NCBI RefSeq assembly: GCF_001570545.1
Contig: NZ_BBXD01000012.1
Location: forward strand, 151,194-215,193
From: Herbidospora mongoliensis
GTDB lineage: Bacteria > Actinomycetota > Actinomycetes > Streptosporangiales > Streptosporangiaceae
Direction of reading: 5' to 3'
DNA: 64,000 nt
Shown here: positions 26,941 through 35,692 of the stretch, piece after piece
Layout: every line of letters begins with the position of its first letter
Numbering within the stretch: position 1 is the stretch's first letter
Program-made: the position numbers and the translations under genes
The notes under the pieces: model-generated
Told to the model about the DNA's origin: nothing
The model's database searches: none
Seen by the model: only the letters and a program-made list of their open reading frames with translations

Positions 26941-28366
26941 GGGCGTTGGCGCGGGCCGCGCCGTAGGTGGCGATGTGGACGCCGTGGTCGGGGCGCCAGA
27001 TCGGGAGGCCCATCTCCATGACCACGCCGTCGGGGCGGGCCGCGAGGAGTTCGGTGACCAGGGCGCGGGCCGCGGGGTAGCGGTGGGCGTCCTTGACGAC
27101 CACGACCAGCGACCGGCCCTGCGCCCGTGCGAGCAGGTCGGCGGCGTGGGCGTCCTCGGGCTTGACCCTGACGATCTCCGCTTCCGGCAGCCACGGCGCC
27201 ACGCCCCACGGCACGTCGCCGACGGCGATCGTGGGCGGGGTGTCGACCTCGACGACGAACGGGTTCTTGAATTCCGTCCGGGTGCCGGTCAGCCGGACCG
27301 CGCGGCGGGCCGCCTGCAGGCCGATCACGGTGTCCTGGGTGTGCCGGCCGCGGGTCTCGCGGGCCCAGTCACGCAGGCGCTGGGCGCGGGAGACGGCCTC
27401 CTCCAGCCGTTCGACCGGCAGGTCGCCCTGGCGGACCGCGGTGACGATCGCGGCGATGACGGCCTCGGTGTCCTCGTACGTGGGGATCGCCCCCAGGCAG
27501 AGCAGGTCGGCCCCGGCCTTCAGGGAGAGCACCGCGCCGCCGCCGAGGCCCACGCTCTTGGTGATGGCGTGCATGTCGAGGGCGTCGGAGATGACCACGC
27601 CGTCGTAGCCGAGTTCGCCGCGCAGCAGCGTGGTGAGCGCGGCCGGGCTGAGCGTGGCGGGGGTGCTGCCCGTCAGCGCCGGGACGGCCACGTGGGCGGT
27701 CATGATCGACTGGGTGCCCGCCGCGATCGCGGCCCGGAAGGGGGCCAGCTCGCGTTCGCGCAGCAGCTCCAGACTCGCGTCCACGACCGGGATGGACAGG
27801 TGGGAGTCCTCCGTGGTCGCGCCGTGGCCCGGGAAGTGCTTCACGCAGGCGGCGACGCCGAGCGACTGCAGGCCGCGCACGGCCGCGACCGTGTGGCGCG
27901 AGACCAGCGCCGGGTCGGAGCCGAAGGAGCGGGTGCCGATCACCGGGTTGTCGGCGGCGGTGTTCACGTCGGCCGACGGGGCCATGTCGAGGTTCACCCC
28001 GGCGTCGACGAGGTCGCCCGCGATCGAGCGGAAGACCCGCTCGGTCAGTTCGACGTCGTCGACCGCGCCCAGGGCCGCGTTGCCCGGATATTCGCTGCCC
28101 ACGTGGTAGGCCAGCCGGGTGACGTCGCCGCCCTCCTCGTCGAGCGAGATCACCGGGTCGCCGGCGCTCGTCAGGACCGACGTGAGCCTGGCCACCTGGC
28201 CGGGGGTTTCGACGTTGAAGCCGAAGAGGCAGACGCCGCCGAGACCGTCGGCCAGCCCGTCCAGCACCCAGTCAGGTGCGGTCAGGCCTTTGAAGGTCAC
28301 GAGCAGCGTGCCGGCCGCGAGACGGCGCAGCCCCCGATCGCTGTGGCTCGCGGGTACTCCAGGCAT
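26912..28366 (-). CDS. GH3 beta-N-acetylhexosaminidase (NagZ/DasD-like)
   Basis: 484 residues. The NagZ-type loop KHFPGHG (176-182) with Asp187-Ser-His189 supplies the His/Asp acid-base pair that marks N-acetylglucosaminidases within GH3. The nucleophile is Asp261 in VVISDALDMHAI. There is no signal peptide, so it is probably cytosolic and acts on imported disaccharides. It lies downstream of an ABC importer on the same strand, as dasD does after dasABC in Streptomyces coelicolor. Substrates could be chitobiose or cell-wall GlcNAc-MurNAc fragments. A hairpin and a 56-bp repeat separate it from the permease gene, so it may be partly uncoupled from the transporter. Confidence 0.88.
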   Translation of the reverse strand: MPGVPASHSDRGLRRLAAGTLLVTFKGLTAPDWVLDGLADGLGGVCLFGFNVETPGQVARLTSVLTSAGDPVISLDEEGGDVTRLAYHVGSEYPGNAALGAVDDVELTERVFRSIAGDLVDAGVNLDMAPSADVNTAADNPVIGTRSFGSDPALVSRHTVAAVRGLQSLGVAACVKHFPGHGATTEDSHLSIPVVDASLELLRERELAPFRAAIAAGTQSIMTAHVAVPALTGSTPATLSPAALTTLLRGELGYDGVVISDALDMHAITKSVGLGGGAVLSLKAGADLLCLGAIPTYEDTEAVIAAIVTAVRQGDLPVERLEEAVSRAQRLRDWARETRGRHTQDTVIGLQAARRAVRLTGTRTEFKNPFVVEVDTPPTIAVGDVPWGVAPWLPEAEIVRVKPEDAHAADLLARAQGRSLVVVVKDAHRYPAARALVTELLAARPDGVVMEMGLPIWRPDHGVHIATYGAARANAQAAVELLTA

Positions 28367-28399
28367 GGGAATTCATGACTCCGATCATGGACATGGGAA

Positions 28400-28433
28400 G
28401 GTACGGCCCCCAGGGATGCCCGGGGGCCGTACC
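28400..28433 (-). terminator. Strong hairpin between permease and GH3 genes
   Basis: Perfect 12-bp stem GGTACGGCCCCC (28400-28411) and GGGGGCCGTACC (28422-28433) with a 10-nt loop, 34 nt upstream of the GH3 start. No T run is seen on either side. It could terminate or attenuate transcription from the transporter genes. Confidence 0.6.
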
Positions 28434-28440
28434 CGCTCAG

Positions 28441-28496
28441 GGAAGCGAGACGCGGACGGCCGGAGGCCGGTCGTGGCTCGCGCTGGGAATCTGCCT
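28441..28496. repeat. Intergenic hairpin repeat, copy 2
   Basis: 51/56 identical to 2306-2361, with the same GCGAG...CTCGC outer arms. It lies just downstream (minus strand) of the permease stop at 28516 and before the hairpin and the GH3 gene. Confidence 0.8.
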
Positions 28497-28515
28497 TGAA
28501 GACAGGGCCGGGCGG

Positions 28516-29406
28516 TCAGCCCTTGACGGCGCCCGCGACGAGGCCGGAGACCATGCGCCGCTGCACCAGCAGGAAGAACACGATGACGGGGATCGTCATC
28601 AGGGTGGAGCTCGCCATGATGGCGCCCCAGTCGGTGCCCCGCTGCCCGAAGAAGTACTGCAACGCGACGGGCATCGTGTAACCCGATGGGTCGCTCATCA
28701 GCACCAGCGCGAAGATCAGTTCATTCCACGCGGTGATGAAGGAGAAGATGCTGGTCGCCACGAGACCCGGCGCGACCAGCGGGAAGAGCACCTTCCAGAA
28801 CGTGGTGAACCGGCTCGCGCCGTCGATCCACGCGGCCTCCTCCAGCGACTTCGGCACGGCCGCCACGAATGTGCGCAGCATCCAGATGCCGAAGGGCAGG
28901 GTCAGGCCGACGTTGACCACGATGAGGCCGAGCAACTGGTCGTACAGACCCAGCCGCTTCACGCTCAGGAAGAGGGGGATGAGCAGCGCCTCCGCCGGCA
29001 CCATCTGCACGATCAGCAGGGTGATGAGGAAGGAGGTGCGGCCCTTGAAGCGGAACCGCGAGACCGCCGTGGCGGCCAGCAGCGAGAAGACCGCGCCCAC
29101 CGCGACCGTGCCCAGGGCGACGATCGCGCTGTTGCGCAGGTAGAGCCAGATGGAGTTGCCCGCCACGCCCTCGCTGAGCACCCGGTCGAGGTGCTCGAAG
29201 GTGAAGCTCGTCGGGAACGGGATGAACTCCGTGGTGAAGATCTGGTCGTTGGTCTTGAACGCGGTCGTGACCATCCAGTACACGGGGAAGATCGTCGCGA
29301 TGAACAGCACCACGGCGGTCCCGTTGAGCGCGATCTTGCGCAGCGTCTTGCGGGTCTTGGCCTTGTCGCGCCCGCGCTTGACCTGAGGGTTCGTCAGAGT
29401 GGTCAC
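28516..29406 (-). CDS. ABC amino-sugar transporter permease (MalG/DasC type)
   Basis: 296 residues, CUT1 family. After a basic N-terminal tail there are six hydrophobic segments. The EAA loop reads EEAAWIDGASRFTTF and the C-terminus is VSGLVAGAVKG. Its ATG overlaps the stop of the upstream permease as ATGA. It forms the channel with the next gene; no ATPase gene is nearby. Confidence 0.9.
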   Translation of the reverse strand: MTTLTNPQVKRGRDKAKTRKTLRKIALNGTAVVLFIATIFPVYWMVTTAFKTNDQIFTTEFIPFPTSFTFEHLDRVLSEGVAGNSIWLYLRNSAIVALGTVAVGAVFSLLAATAVSRFRFKGRTSFLITLLIVQMVPAEALLIPLFLSVKRLGLYDQLLGLIVVNVGLTLPFGIWMLRTFVAAVPKSLEEAAWIDGASRFTTFWKVLFPLVAPGLVATSIFSFITAWNELIFALVLMSDPSGYTMPVALQYFFGQRGTDWGAIMASSTLMTIPVIVFFLLVQRRMVSGLVAGAVKG

Positions 29407-30383
29407 TGCACGTCCTCCGACTTCACCATCTGGCGGACGTAGAACGCGGTGACGACCAAGAGGATGATCGTGAGGATCACCGCGATGGCCGCGCCGGAGC
29501 CCATCTTGGGTGGCGCCCGGAAGGCCTCCGCGTACGAGAACATGGACAGGTTGAACGCCCCGCGGTTGGTCGGGCCGTTCAGCAGGACGTACAGCTGCGA
29601 GAAGACCTTGAAGTCCCAGATGATCGACAGGATCGTCAGGACCGCGAAGACCGGCTTCAGCAGCGGGAAGGTGACCGACCGGAAGGTTCTCCAGGGGCCC
29701 GACCCGTCGACCCTGGCGGCTTCGTAGAGTTCGCTGGGGATGCTCTTGAGTCCGGCCAGGACCGAGACCGCGACGAACGGGAACGACGCCCAGACCACCG
29801 TCATGATCAGCGCGATGTAGACGGTGTACGCCTCGTTGAGCCAGGGCACGCCGGTCCAGTCGGCCCGTCCGAAGAGGGCGGTGGCCAGGAAGTCGGGCAG
29901 CAGATTGAGCGCCCAGTTGACGATTCCGGCCTCGGCGTCGAACAGCCAGCGCCAGATCACGCCCTGCGCGACCGGCGGGACCGCCCAGGCGAACATGATG
30001 CCGACGATCAGGATGGTGGACATGCGCTTGCTGAGCTGCTGCAACAGCACCCCGACGCCCGTACCCACGATCAGGGTGAGCGAGACGGTCACGAAGGCGA
30101 AGACGAGGGTGTTGCGGAGAGACGACCAGAAGATGTCGTTCTCGAAGATCTTGGTGTAGTTCTCCCAGCCCACCCAGTCGGCGGGCTTGGGGTTGACCTC
30201 GCGGATCTGCGGGATCCCGACCTTCTGGAAGGACATGATGATCGCTTGGATCATCGGGTAGAGCAGCAGAGCCACCATCACCAGTACGCCCGGGATCAGC
30301 AGGACGTACGGGATGTATTTCGGGTTCAGGCCGGAGGCCTTCTGCGGACGGTGTGAGCGGCGGGCGATCGACGTGTCAGTCAT
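29403..30383 (-). CDS. ABC amino-sugar transporter permease (MalF/DasB type)
   Basis: 326 residues, CUT1 family, with a polar N-terminal tail and six hydrophobic segments. The EAA loop is EAARVDGSGPWRTFRSVTFP. It follows the lipoprotein gene by 5 nt and overlaps the next permease by 4 nt. The lipoprotein-permease-permease order is that of dasABC/ngcEFG-type loci. Confidence 0.9.
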   Translation of the reverse strand: MTDTSIARRSHRPQKASGLNPKYIPYVLLIPGVLVMVALLLYPMIQAIIMSFQKVGIPQIREVNPKPADWVGWENYTKIFENDIFWSSLRNTLVFAFVTVSLTLIVGTGVGVLLQQLSKRMSTILIVGIMFAWAVPPVAQGVIWRWLFDAEAGIVNWALNLLPDFLATALFGRADWTGVPWLNEAYTVYIALIMTVVWASFPFVAVSVLAGLKSIPSELYEAARVDGSGPWRTFRSVTFPLLKPVFAVLTILSIIWDFKVFSQLYVLLNGPTNRGAFNLSMFSYAEAFRAPPKMGSGAAIAVILTIILLVVTAFYVRQMVKSEDVQ

Positions 30384-30388
30384 CGTCG

Positions 30389-31714
30389 CTACTGGTTGAG
30401 GATCTCTTCGAGTTCCTTGTTGGCCGCCGCGAGCGCCTCATCGGCCGAAGCCTTGCCCTCGATGACCGAACGGGCCGCGTTCTGCAGCACCGCCTTGGTC
30501 TCGCCCGCCTCGGTCCAGTTCGGGTCGGCCGGGAACGAGCGGGCCTTGGCGAAGGCCGCCGCGAACGGCGCCTGGACCGGGTCGCTGGCCAGCGCGGCCA
30601 GAGTGTCCGGGTAGACCGGGAGCAGCCCGCCGTCCTTGGCGTAACGGTCGGCCCACTGCTTGCTCGTGGCGAGCTTGATGTACTCGCTGGAGAGCTCGGC
30701 GTTCTTGGTGGTGCCCCAGACGGCGATGTCGTTGCCGCCGAAGAACGCGGGGGCCTCGCCACCGGTCTTGGCCGGGAGCGGGAAGAAGGCGAGCTGGTCG
30801 GCCTTCACCTTGCCCTTGGAGTCCTGCTCGATGCCGGGGATGTCCCACGACGCGGTCAGGTACATGCCGACCTTGTCGTTGGCGAAGCGGGTGCGGATGT
30901 CCGTGGTGTTTTGGGTCAGCCGCGCCTTGCCGGACAGACCGCCGGTCACCAGGCCCGTGTACGTCTCGAAGCCGGCCTTGAAGGTCGGGTCGGCGAGCTT
31001 GCCCACCCACTTGTCGCCTTCCTTGACGGCGTAGTCGCCGCCCTCGGACCAGGCCATGGCGCCGAGGAGGTGGTTGGCGTCGGAGCCGCCGTTGAAGGCG
31101 AAGCCGTCGACGTCCTTGCCCTTCTCGTCCTGGATCTTCTTGGCGGCGGCGACGACGTCGTCCCAGGTCTTCGGGACTTCGATCTTCAGCTCGTCGAACC
31201 AGTCCTTGCGGAACAGGACCGCACGGGTGCCGGCGCCCCACGGCACGGCGTAGACCTCGCCGTCGATGGTCTCGAGGCCGAACAGGTTCTTGGGGATCTG
31301 CGCCAGCTCACCGGCGGAGGTGAGGGGGGTGATCGGCGACAGCGCTTCCTGGCTGACCCACAGCGGCACCTGGTCGTTGCCGATTTCGGTGACGTCGGGG
31401 CCGGCGCCACCCGCGGCGGCGGCGGTGAACTTGTCGTTCACCTGCGGCCACGGGATCCACTCCAGCTTGACCGTCGCGCCGGTCTGCTTCTGGAACTCGG
31501 CGTTGAGGTCGTCCATGTAGGCCTGGGCCGGCGGGTTCGAGTCGCCGAGACGCCACATCGTCAGCGTCTGACCGGCGAACTTGGGCCCGGAAGCAGCGGG
31601 GGCCGAGGCGGCGTCGGTGGCGGCGGGGGCCGATTCGGTGGTCTCGCCACCACCACAAGCGGCGACACCCAGGGCGAGGGCGGCGGTGAGGCCGACGATC
31701 TTCACGATCTTCAC
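30389..31714 (-). CDS. Sugar-binding lipoprotein of the amino-sugar ABC importer (DasA-like)
   Basis: 441 residues. The signal MKIVKIVGLTAALALG with lipobox VAAC predicts lipidated Cys20, followed by a Thr/Ala/Ser-rich flexible stretch and a family-1 binding fold (LTMWRLGDSNPPAQAYMDDL). It is the first gene of the importer operon, with a ROK-type operator in the 200-bp gap to the divergent ROK repressor gene. The adjacent NagZ-like GH3 enzyme suggests a GlcNAc-containing disaccharide ligand. No DasR-type TGGTCTAGACCA site is seen upstream, so control differs from the Streptomyces das genes. Confidence 0.88.
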   Translation of the reverse strand: MKIVKIVGLTAALALGVAACGGGETTESAPAATDAASAPAASGPKFAGQTLTMWRLGDSNPPAQAYMDDLNAEFQKQTGATVKLEWIPWPQVNDKFTAAAAGGAGPDVTEIGNDQVPLWVSQEALSPITPLTSAGELAQIPKNLFGLETIDGEVYAVPWGAGTRAVLFRKDWFDELKIEVPKTWDDVVAAAKKIQDEKGKDVDGFAFNGGSDANHLLGAMAWSEGGDYAVKEGDKWVGKLADPTFKAGFETYTGLVTGGLSGKARLTQNTTDIRTRFANDKVGMYLTASWDIPGIEQDSKGKVKADQLAFFPLPAKTGGEAPAFFGGNDIAVWGTTKNAELSSEYIKLATSKQWADRYAKDGGLLPVYPDTLAALASDPVQAPFAAAFAKARSFPADPNWTEAGETKAVLQNAARSVIEGKASADEALAAANKELEEILNQ

Positions 31715-31850
31715 GTTGGGGGTTCTCCCTTCCCGGCTTCGCGTCGAGGCAAGTTGTGAGGTGTCGGCGGGCCGCGCACCTGAGGTTTGCTGACGGTCGG
31801 CGTTTGTGGCACCTCAGAGGCTTGATCGCTTGCCTATGGGGTGACTGCCG

Positions 31851-31873
31851 TTAAACTAACAAGAAACTTTCTT
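31851..31873. promoter_or_regulatory. ROK-type operator candidate 2
   Basis: The core AAGAAACTTTCTT (31861-31873) is a perfect 13-bp palindrome. On the minus strand AAAGTTTCTTGTTAG begins here and matches the site at 25561. It lies between the divergent importer operon and ROK copy 2, 46 bp before the ROK GTG. Confidence 0.7.
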
Positions 31874-31918
31874 AAAAAAAACCCGCGTTAGCGGATCGTG
31901 ACGAGAAGGGAGAGAGCG

Positions 31919-33085
31919 GTGGCCCGACGCCCCGGAACACCCCGGTTGCTCCGGCAGATCAATGACCGATCAGCCCTGGAGCTCCTTCTCCTGCAGGGCC
32001 CGCTCACCCGGGCTGAGCTGGGCGAACTCACCGGATTGAGCAAGGTCACCTCAGGTCAGCTGCTGGCCCGTCTGGAGGATCGCGGCCTGGTCACCACTGC
32101 CGGGGAACGGGCCGGCGGACGCGGACCGAACGCCGCGCTCTACGCCGTCAATCCCCAATCGGCCTACGTCGCCGGACTGGAGGTGTCCCCCGACAGCGTC
32201 ACCGCAGGCGTCGCCGACATCACCGGCCGAGCCATCGCCGAGGTGACCGTCGACCCGAGCGAGGCGCGAGATCCGGTCAAACTCGTCCACAACGCGCTCT
32301 TCCGCGCCTGCGAGAGCGCCGGGATCGGCCTCGACCAGCTCAGCGGCCTGGTGATCGGCACCCGTGGCGTGGTCGACCCCCGCAGCGGGGACGTCCGCTA
32401 CTCCTTCGACCTGCCCGCATGGCACTTCGGAGTGCTGGCCGAGCTCCGCGCCGATTTGGGGCGGGCGGTACGCATAGAGAACGACGTCAACCTCGCCGCC
32501 CTGGCCGAACAGGCCCACGGAGCGGCGTACGGCCTCGACGACTTCGTCATCATGTGGGCCGGAATAGGGCAGGGCCTCGGCGTCATGCTCGGCGGCCGGC
32601 TCCATCGCGGCATCACCGGCGGAGCGGGCGAGATCGGCTGGCTGCCCGTACCGGGAGAACCGCTTCCCTCGGATGTACGAGATCCGCAGTCCGGCTCCTT
32701 CCAGCGCCTGGTCGGCGGGGACGCGGTTTATGGAATGGCGCTGGCCCACGGGATGCATCCACAGGACGCGCCCGTCGCCGAGCTGGTCGCCAAGGCCGTC
32801 GCCGAGGGGAACGGGAGCTTCCTCGACGAGCTCGCCGGCCGGCTGGCCGTCGGGGTCGCGGCCGTCGCCGTCGTGCTGGACCCCGGTCTCATCGTGCTGA
32901 GCGGCGACGTCGGCCGGGCCGGGGGCCGGGAGCTGGCGGCCAGGGTCGAGGACGAGGTGGCGCGGGTCTGCCCCTCGCGCCCGAAGGTGGCGGTGACCGA
33001 GGTGGAGGGGAACCCGGTGCTCCAGGGAGCCCTGGTGGCCGCCCTGGAGGAGGCGAGGGAACAGGTCTTCTCGGATACGGTCTGA
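31919..33085 (+). CDS. ROK-family transcriptional repressor (copy 2)
   Basis: 388 residues from the GTG at 31919, preceded by GGGAG; a GTG at 31898 adds seven residues not shared with the paralogue. Winged HTH (PLTRAELGELTGLSKVTSGQ), then a ROK domain with IENDVNLAALAEQ and GGRLHRGITGGAGEIG. Like copy 1 it lacks the CxCGxxGC zinc motif. It is divergent from the importer and the shared operator motif lies between them, so direct repression is likely. A D,D-dipeptidase gene begins 4 nt after its stop, in the same transcript. Confidence 0.9.
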   Translation: MARRPGTPRLLRQINDRSALELLLLQGPLTRAELGELTGLSKVTSGQLLARLEDRGLVTTAGERAGGRGPNAALYAVNPQSAYVAGLEVSPDSVTAGVADITGRAIAEVTVDPSEARDPVKLVHNALFRACESAGIGLDQLSGLVIGTRGVVDPRSGDVRYSFDLPAWHFGVLAELRADLGRAVRIENDVNLAALAEQAHGAAYGLDDFVIMWAGIGQGLGVMLGGRLHRGITGGAGEIGWLPVPGEPLPSDVRDPQSGSFQRLVGGDAVYGMALAHGMHPQDAPVAELVAKAVAEGNGSFLDELAGRLAVGVAAVAVVLDPGLIVLSGDVGRAGGRELAARVEDEVARVCPSRPKVAVTEVEGNPVLQGALVAALEEAREQVFSDTV

Positions 33086-33089
33086 CTTC

Positions 33090-33728
33090 ATGGGCGACGT
33101 CATTCTGATCTCCGACCCCCGGGTGACCTCCATACCGGTGACCGAATGCCTGGAGCCGCTCGTCGATGTGCGGGATTTCCTGCGTGTTGACGAGCGCTTG
33201 GCCGACCCGGCCGGGGCCTTCGCGCACCTGCGGGCCGGGCTGGTGGAGCGGCTGCGGCGGGTGGTGCTGCCTCTCGGGGTTCACCTCGTCGTGGTCGAGG
33301 GGTATCGGCCGGTGTCTCTCCAGCGGAAGTGGTTCGAGGAGTATCGGGAGACGCTGCGGACGACATTTCCGGAAATGTCGGGGGATGAGCTGCACGTGGC
33401 GGCCAGCCGGTTCGTGTCGCCTGTCGAGGTCGCGCCCCATACGGCCGGGGCGGCTGTCGACCTGACGTTGTGCGACGACGACGGCGTGGAACTCGACATG
33501 GGGACCGAGGTCAACGCGACACCTGAGCAGAGCTCCGGGAGCTGTTACACCGCTTCTACCGATATTTCGGCAGAAGCCATGCAGAACCGGAAGGTTCTGG
33601 TGACGGCGCTGGAGGGCGTCGGGCTGGTGAACTATCCGACGGAGTGGTGGCACTGGTCCTATGGCGACCGCTACTGGGCCATGACGCGGGGACGCGGGTC
33701 GGCCGTTTACGGGCCGGTCGAATTCTGA
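33090..33728 (+). CDS. M15 family D-alanyl-D-alanine dipeptidase (VanX/DdpX-like)
   Basis: 212 residues. Zinc ligands and catalytic residues are visible: EGYRP (70-74, conserved Arg), His117-x6-Asp124 in HTAGAAVDLTL, and Glu185-x2-His188 in EWWHWSYGD. VanX-type enzymes hydrolyse D-Ala-D-Ala, either for glycopeptide resistance or to recycle cell-wall dipeptide. No VanH/VanA ligase genes are nearby. Co-transcription with a ROK regulator next to a NagZ-like importer locus favours peptidoglycan fragment use. There is no signal peptide, so it is cytosolic. Confidence 0.85.
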   Translation: MGDVILISDPRVTSIPVTECLEPLVDVRDFLRVDERLADPAGAFAHLRAGLVERLRRVVLPLGVHLVVVEGYRPVSLQRKWFEEYRETLRTTFPEMSGDELHVAASRFVSPVEVAPHTAGAAVDLTLCDDDGVELDMGTEVNATPEQSSGSCYTASTDISAEAMQNRKVLVTALEGVGLVNYPTEWWHWSYGDRYWAMTRGRGSAVYGPVEF

Positions 33729-33745
33729 CCTGAGAGGCCAGGTCC
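33728..33745. terminator. Short hairpin after the dipeptidase gene
   Basis: GACCTG-agaggc-CAGGTC, a 6-bp stem beginning at the dipeptidase stop, in the 128-bp gap between convergent genes. Weak, no T run. Confidence 0.35.
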
Positions 33746-33856
33746 TCACCGTTATGTGGCGTCGACAACGCAGGTGACGCCGAGCGCAGCCGACTGGTGT
33801 CAGAGCCTGCACCGATCCCCGCGGCTCTGGCTGTTCTCGCGCATCTGCGTGATGTC

Positions 33857-35692
33857 TTAGAGGTTCCTCGCTCTGCGGGCCTCCCGCCAATGGAGCGGCC
33901 GGCCCGGGGCGGTGGCGATGAAGCGGCCCGCGTGGGCGGTGAACGTCGTGGTTCCCTCGGGGAGGTCGCCCGCCGGGTGCCACTCGTCTGCCGCGTCGGG
34001 GCGGCGGGTCACCAGTTCGCCGGTGCCGGTCAGGGCGTAGAGGCGGCCGTTCATGCCGGTCATGGCCACCGCGTCGCACGCGCCTCGGTCCAGCCAGGTG
34101 TCGCCGGTGAAGGGCATCGCCCACAGGCGGCCCTCCGAGGTCGCCGTCCAGAAGGTGCAGTCGGCGATGGCGAAGGCCACGGTGCCCTTCGGGCACACCG
34201 CCTCGTCGGTCCAAGGGGCGGGGATCTCCACCGCCGCCCTCGATCTCAGGACGCCGTCTTGAGTCACCCCGTACAGGAGGACTCCTCGGGTTCCCGCCGC
34301 CTCGCGCGGGGTGTCGAGGCAGATCACGTCGCCGGCCCAGCCGATGGGGCGCCACGGCAGGTTCTGGGCGCAGAGTTCGCGGCTCATCAGGGCGCCGCCT
34401 GCGCTGACGCCGTAGAGGACGCGGGCGTCGGCGGCCAGGGCGCGGATGTCGGCGGGTTCTCCGATCGCGTCCCAGCCTTCATACGGAGAGCTGAGGCGGG
34501 TCAGGACGTTCCGGGTGATGCGGTCGACGACGGGGTCGTGGAGGGTGTTGCCCCAGTTCACTGTGGCGGCGTTGAAGACGGTGCCCCGGCCTGAGGTGAA
34601 CACGCCCATCGTGGCCCAGCCGCCCTGGCCGCCGCTGCGCCAGTGGCGGAGGTCCGCCGTCGCGAGGACGGTGAACGACGACGGGGTGCCGTCCCGTGAG
34701 GTCACTCGCGGCACGCCGCCCACCTCGACGAATTCGGCCGCGTCGGTTTCGTAGCCCAGAGCGCCTTGGGCGAACTTGTCGCCTTCTGTCAGGCCGGTGC
34801 CTTCGAAGGCCCAGTGGCCGGCGAAGCGGGTGACGTACGACTCCTCGTTCATGAGAGGCATCGACGGGCCCCAGGTTCCCGCGCCCGCCCGGAAACTGAC
34901 GCCCGTCAGCCAGTTCTCCGGACGGCCGACGGTCGACCACTCGGCGGTGACCAGGGCCGGGTCGTCGATCGGGTCGGTGAAGGGGTCGCGGTGGCAGACC
35001 AGGGTGCGGCCCTCCATCCGGGCCTGCCACCAGGCCGTGTTCCCGGCGAAGATGGCCATGTTGCCGCCGCGCCGGACGAAGGCCTCACAGGCGTCGCGCA
35101 TCTCGCGGGTCCAGTATTCGTCGTGGCCGTTGACGACCAGAAGCCGGTAGCCGTCGAGCAGTTCCGCCGAGAGGTCGAGGCCGTCGCAGAAGTCGGCGTC
35201 GTAGCCCGCGGGGCGCAGCCAGCGGAGGAAGCCGTCCTCCCAGCGTTCGGGGGAGGGGCCACCGCCCGGACGGTCGAAGGTCACTTCGGTCGCGCGGCCC
35301 GGGTCCTCGGTCCAGTAGAGGCCCTCGCCCGCGATCCCGGCGCGGTTGTAGGCCTGCCAGGTGCCGAACGGGATGGACACCAGGATGTCCTTCTTCTGGC
35401 CGGACGCGGTCACGACGAAGTAGACCTCGTCGTCGCCGGAGACGTTCGTGCCGGGCAGTTCGCCGGTCGCTTTCGGGACCTCTGACTTCAAGGCATCCGT
35501 GAAGTGGGCGCGGTAGAGCGAACTCGGCCAGTCTTCCGGGATGTCCAGAGTCCAGGCCGGGCCGGTCGCGCGGGTGGTCAGCACGGGGGCGCCCGTGGTG
35601 GCGTCGTGGATGTGGACGCCGCTGTCACAGCTCAGGTGGAAGGTCAGCGGACGGCCCTGGGGGCACGACGTCGCGGTCGCGTAGGCGATCAC
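33857..35692 (-). CDS. N,N-dimethylformamidase beta-subunit-like protein with C-terminal repeat domain
   Basis: 611 residues. The central region matches the dimethylformamidase large-subunit type: VVNGHDEYWTREMRDACEAF, RRGGNMAIFAGNTAWW, and GVFTSGRGTVFNAATVNWG. The last ~170 residues contain about three repeats of roughly 45 residues (LYGVSAGGAL, LYGVTQDGVL, LYALTGTGEL), suggesting a partial beta-propeller. The GTG at 35692 overlaps the stop of the condensation-domain gene. As the last gene of the NRPS minus arm it may hydrolyse or modify an amide of the product or of a toxic intermediate; this role is a guess. Amidase residues were not individually assigned. Confidence 0.7.
   Translation of the reverse strand: MIAYATATSCPQGRPLTFHLSCDSGVHIHDATTGAPVLTTRATGPAWTLDIPEDWPSSLYRAHFTDALKSEVPKATGELPGTNVSGDDEVYFVVTASGQKKDILVSIPFGTWQAYNRAGIAGEGLYWTEDPGRATEVTFDRPGGGPSPERWEDGFLRWLRPAGYDADFCDGLDLSAELLDGYRLLVVNGHDEYWTREMRDACEAFVRRGGNMAIFAGNTAWWQARMEGRTLVCHRDPFTDPIDDPALVTAEWSTVGRPENWLTGVSFRAGAGTWGPSMPLMNEESYVTRFAGHWAFEGTGLTEGDKFAQGALGYETDAAEFVEVGGVPRVTSRDGTPSSFTVLATADLRHWRSGGQGGWATMGVFTSGRGTVFNAATVNWGNTLHDPVVDRITRNVLTRLSSPYEGWDAIGEPADIRALAADARVLYGVSAGGALMSRELCAQNLPWRPIGWAGDVICLDTPREAAGTRGVLLYGVTQDGVLRSRAAVEIPAPWTDEAVCPKGTVAFAIADCTFWTATSEGRLWAMPFTGDTWLDRGACDAVAMTGMNGRLYALTGTGELVTRRPDAADEWHPAGDLPEGTTTFTAHAGRFIATAPGRPLHWREARRARNL

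Noticed and set aside
31715-31918. Search for a DasR (dre) site upstream of the DasA-like gene
   Set aside because: No TGGTCTAGACCA-like palindrome is present; the palindrome there is of a different, ROK-like type.
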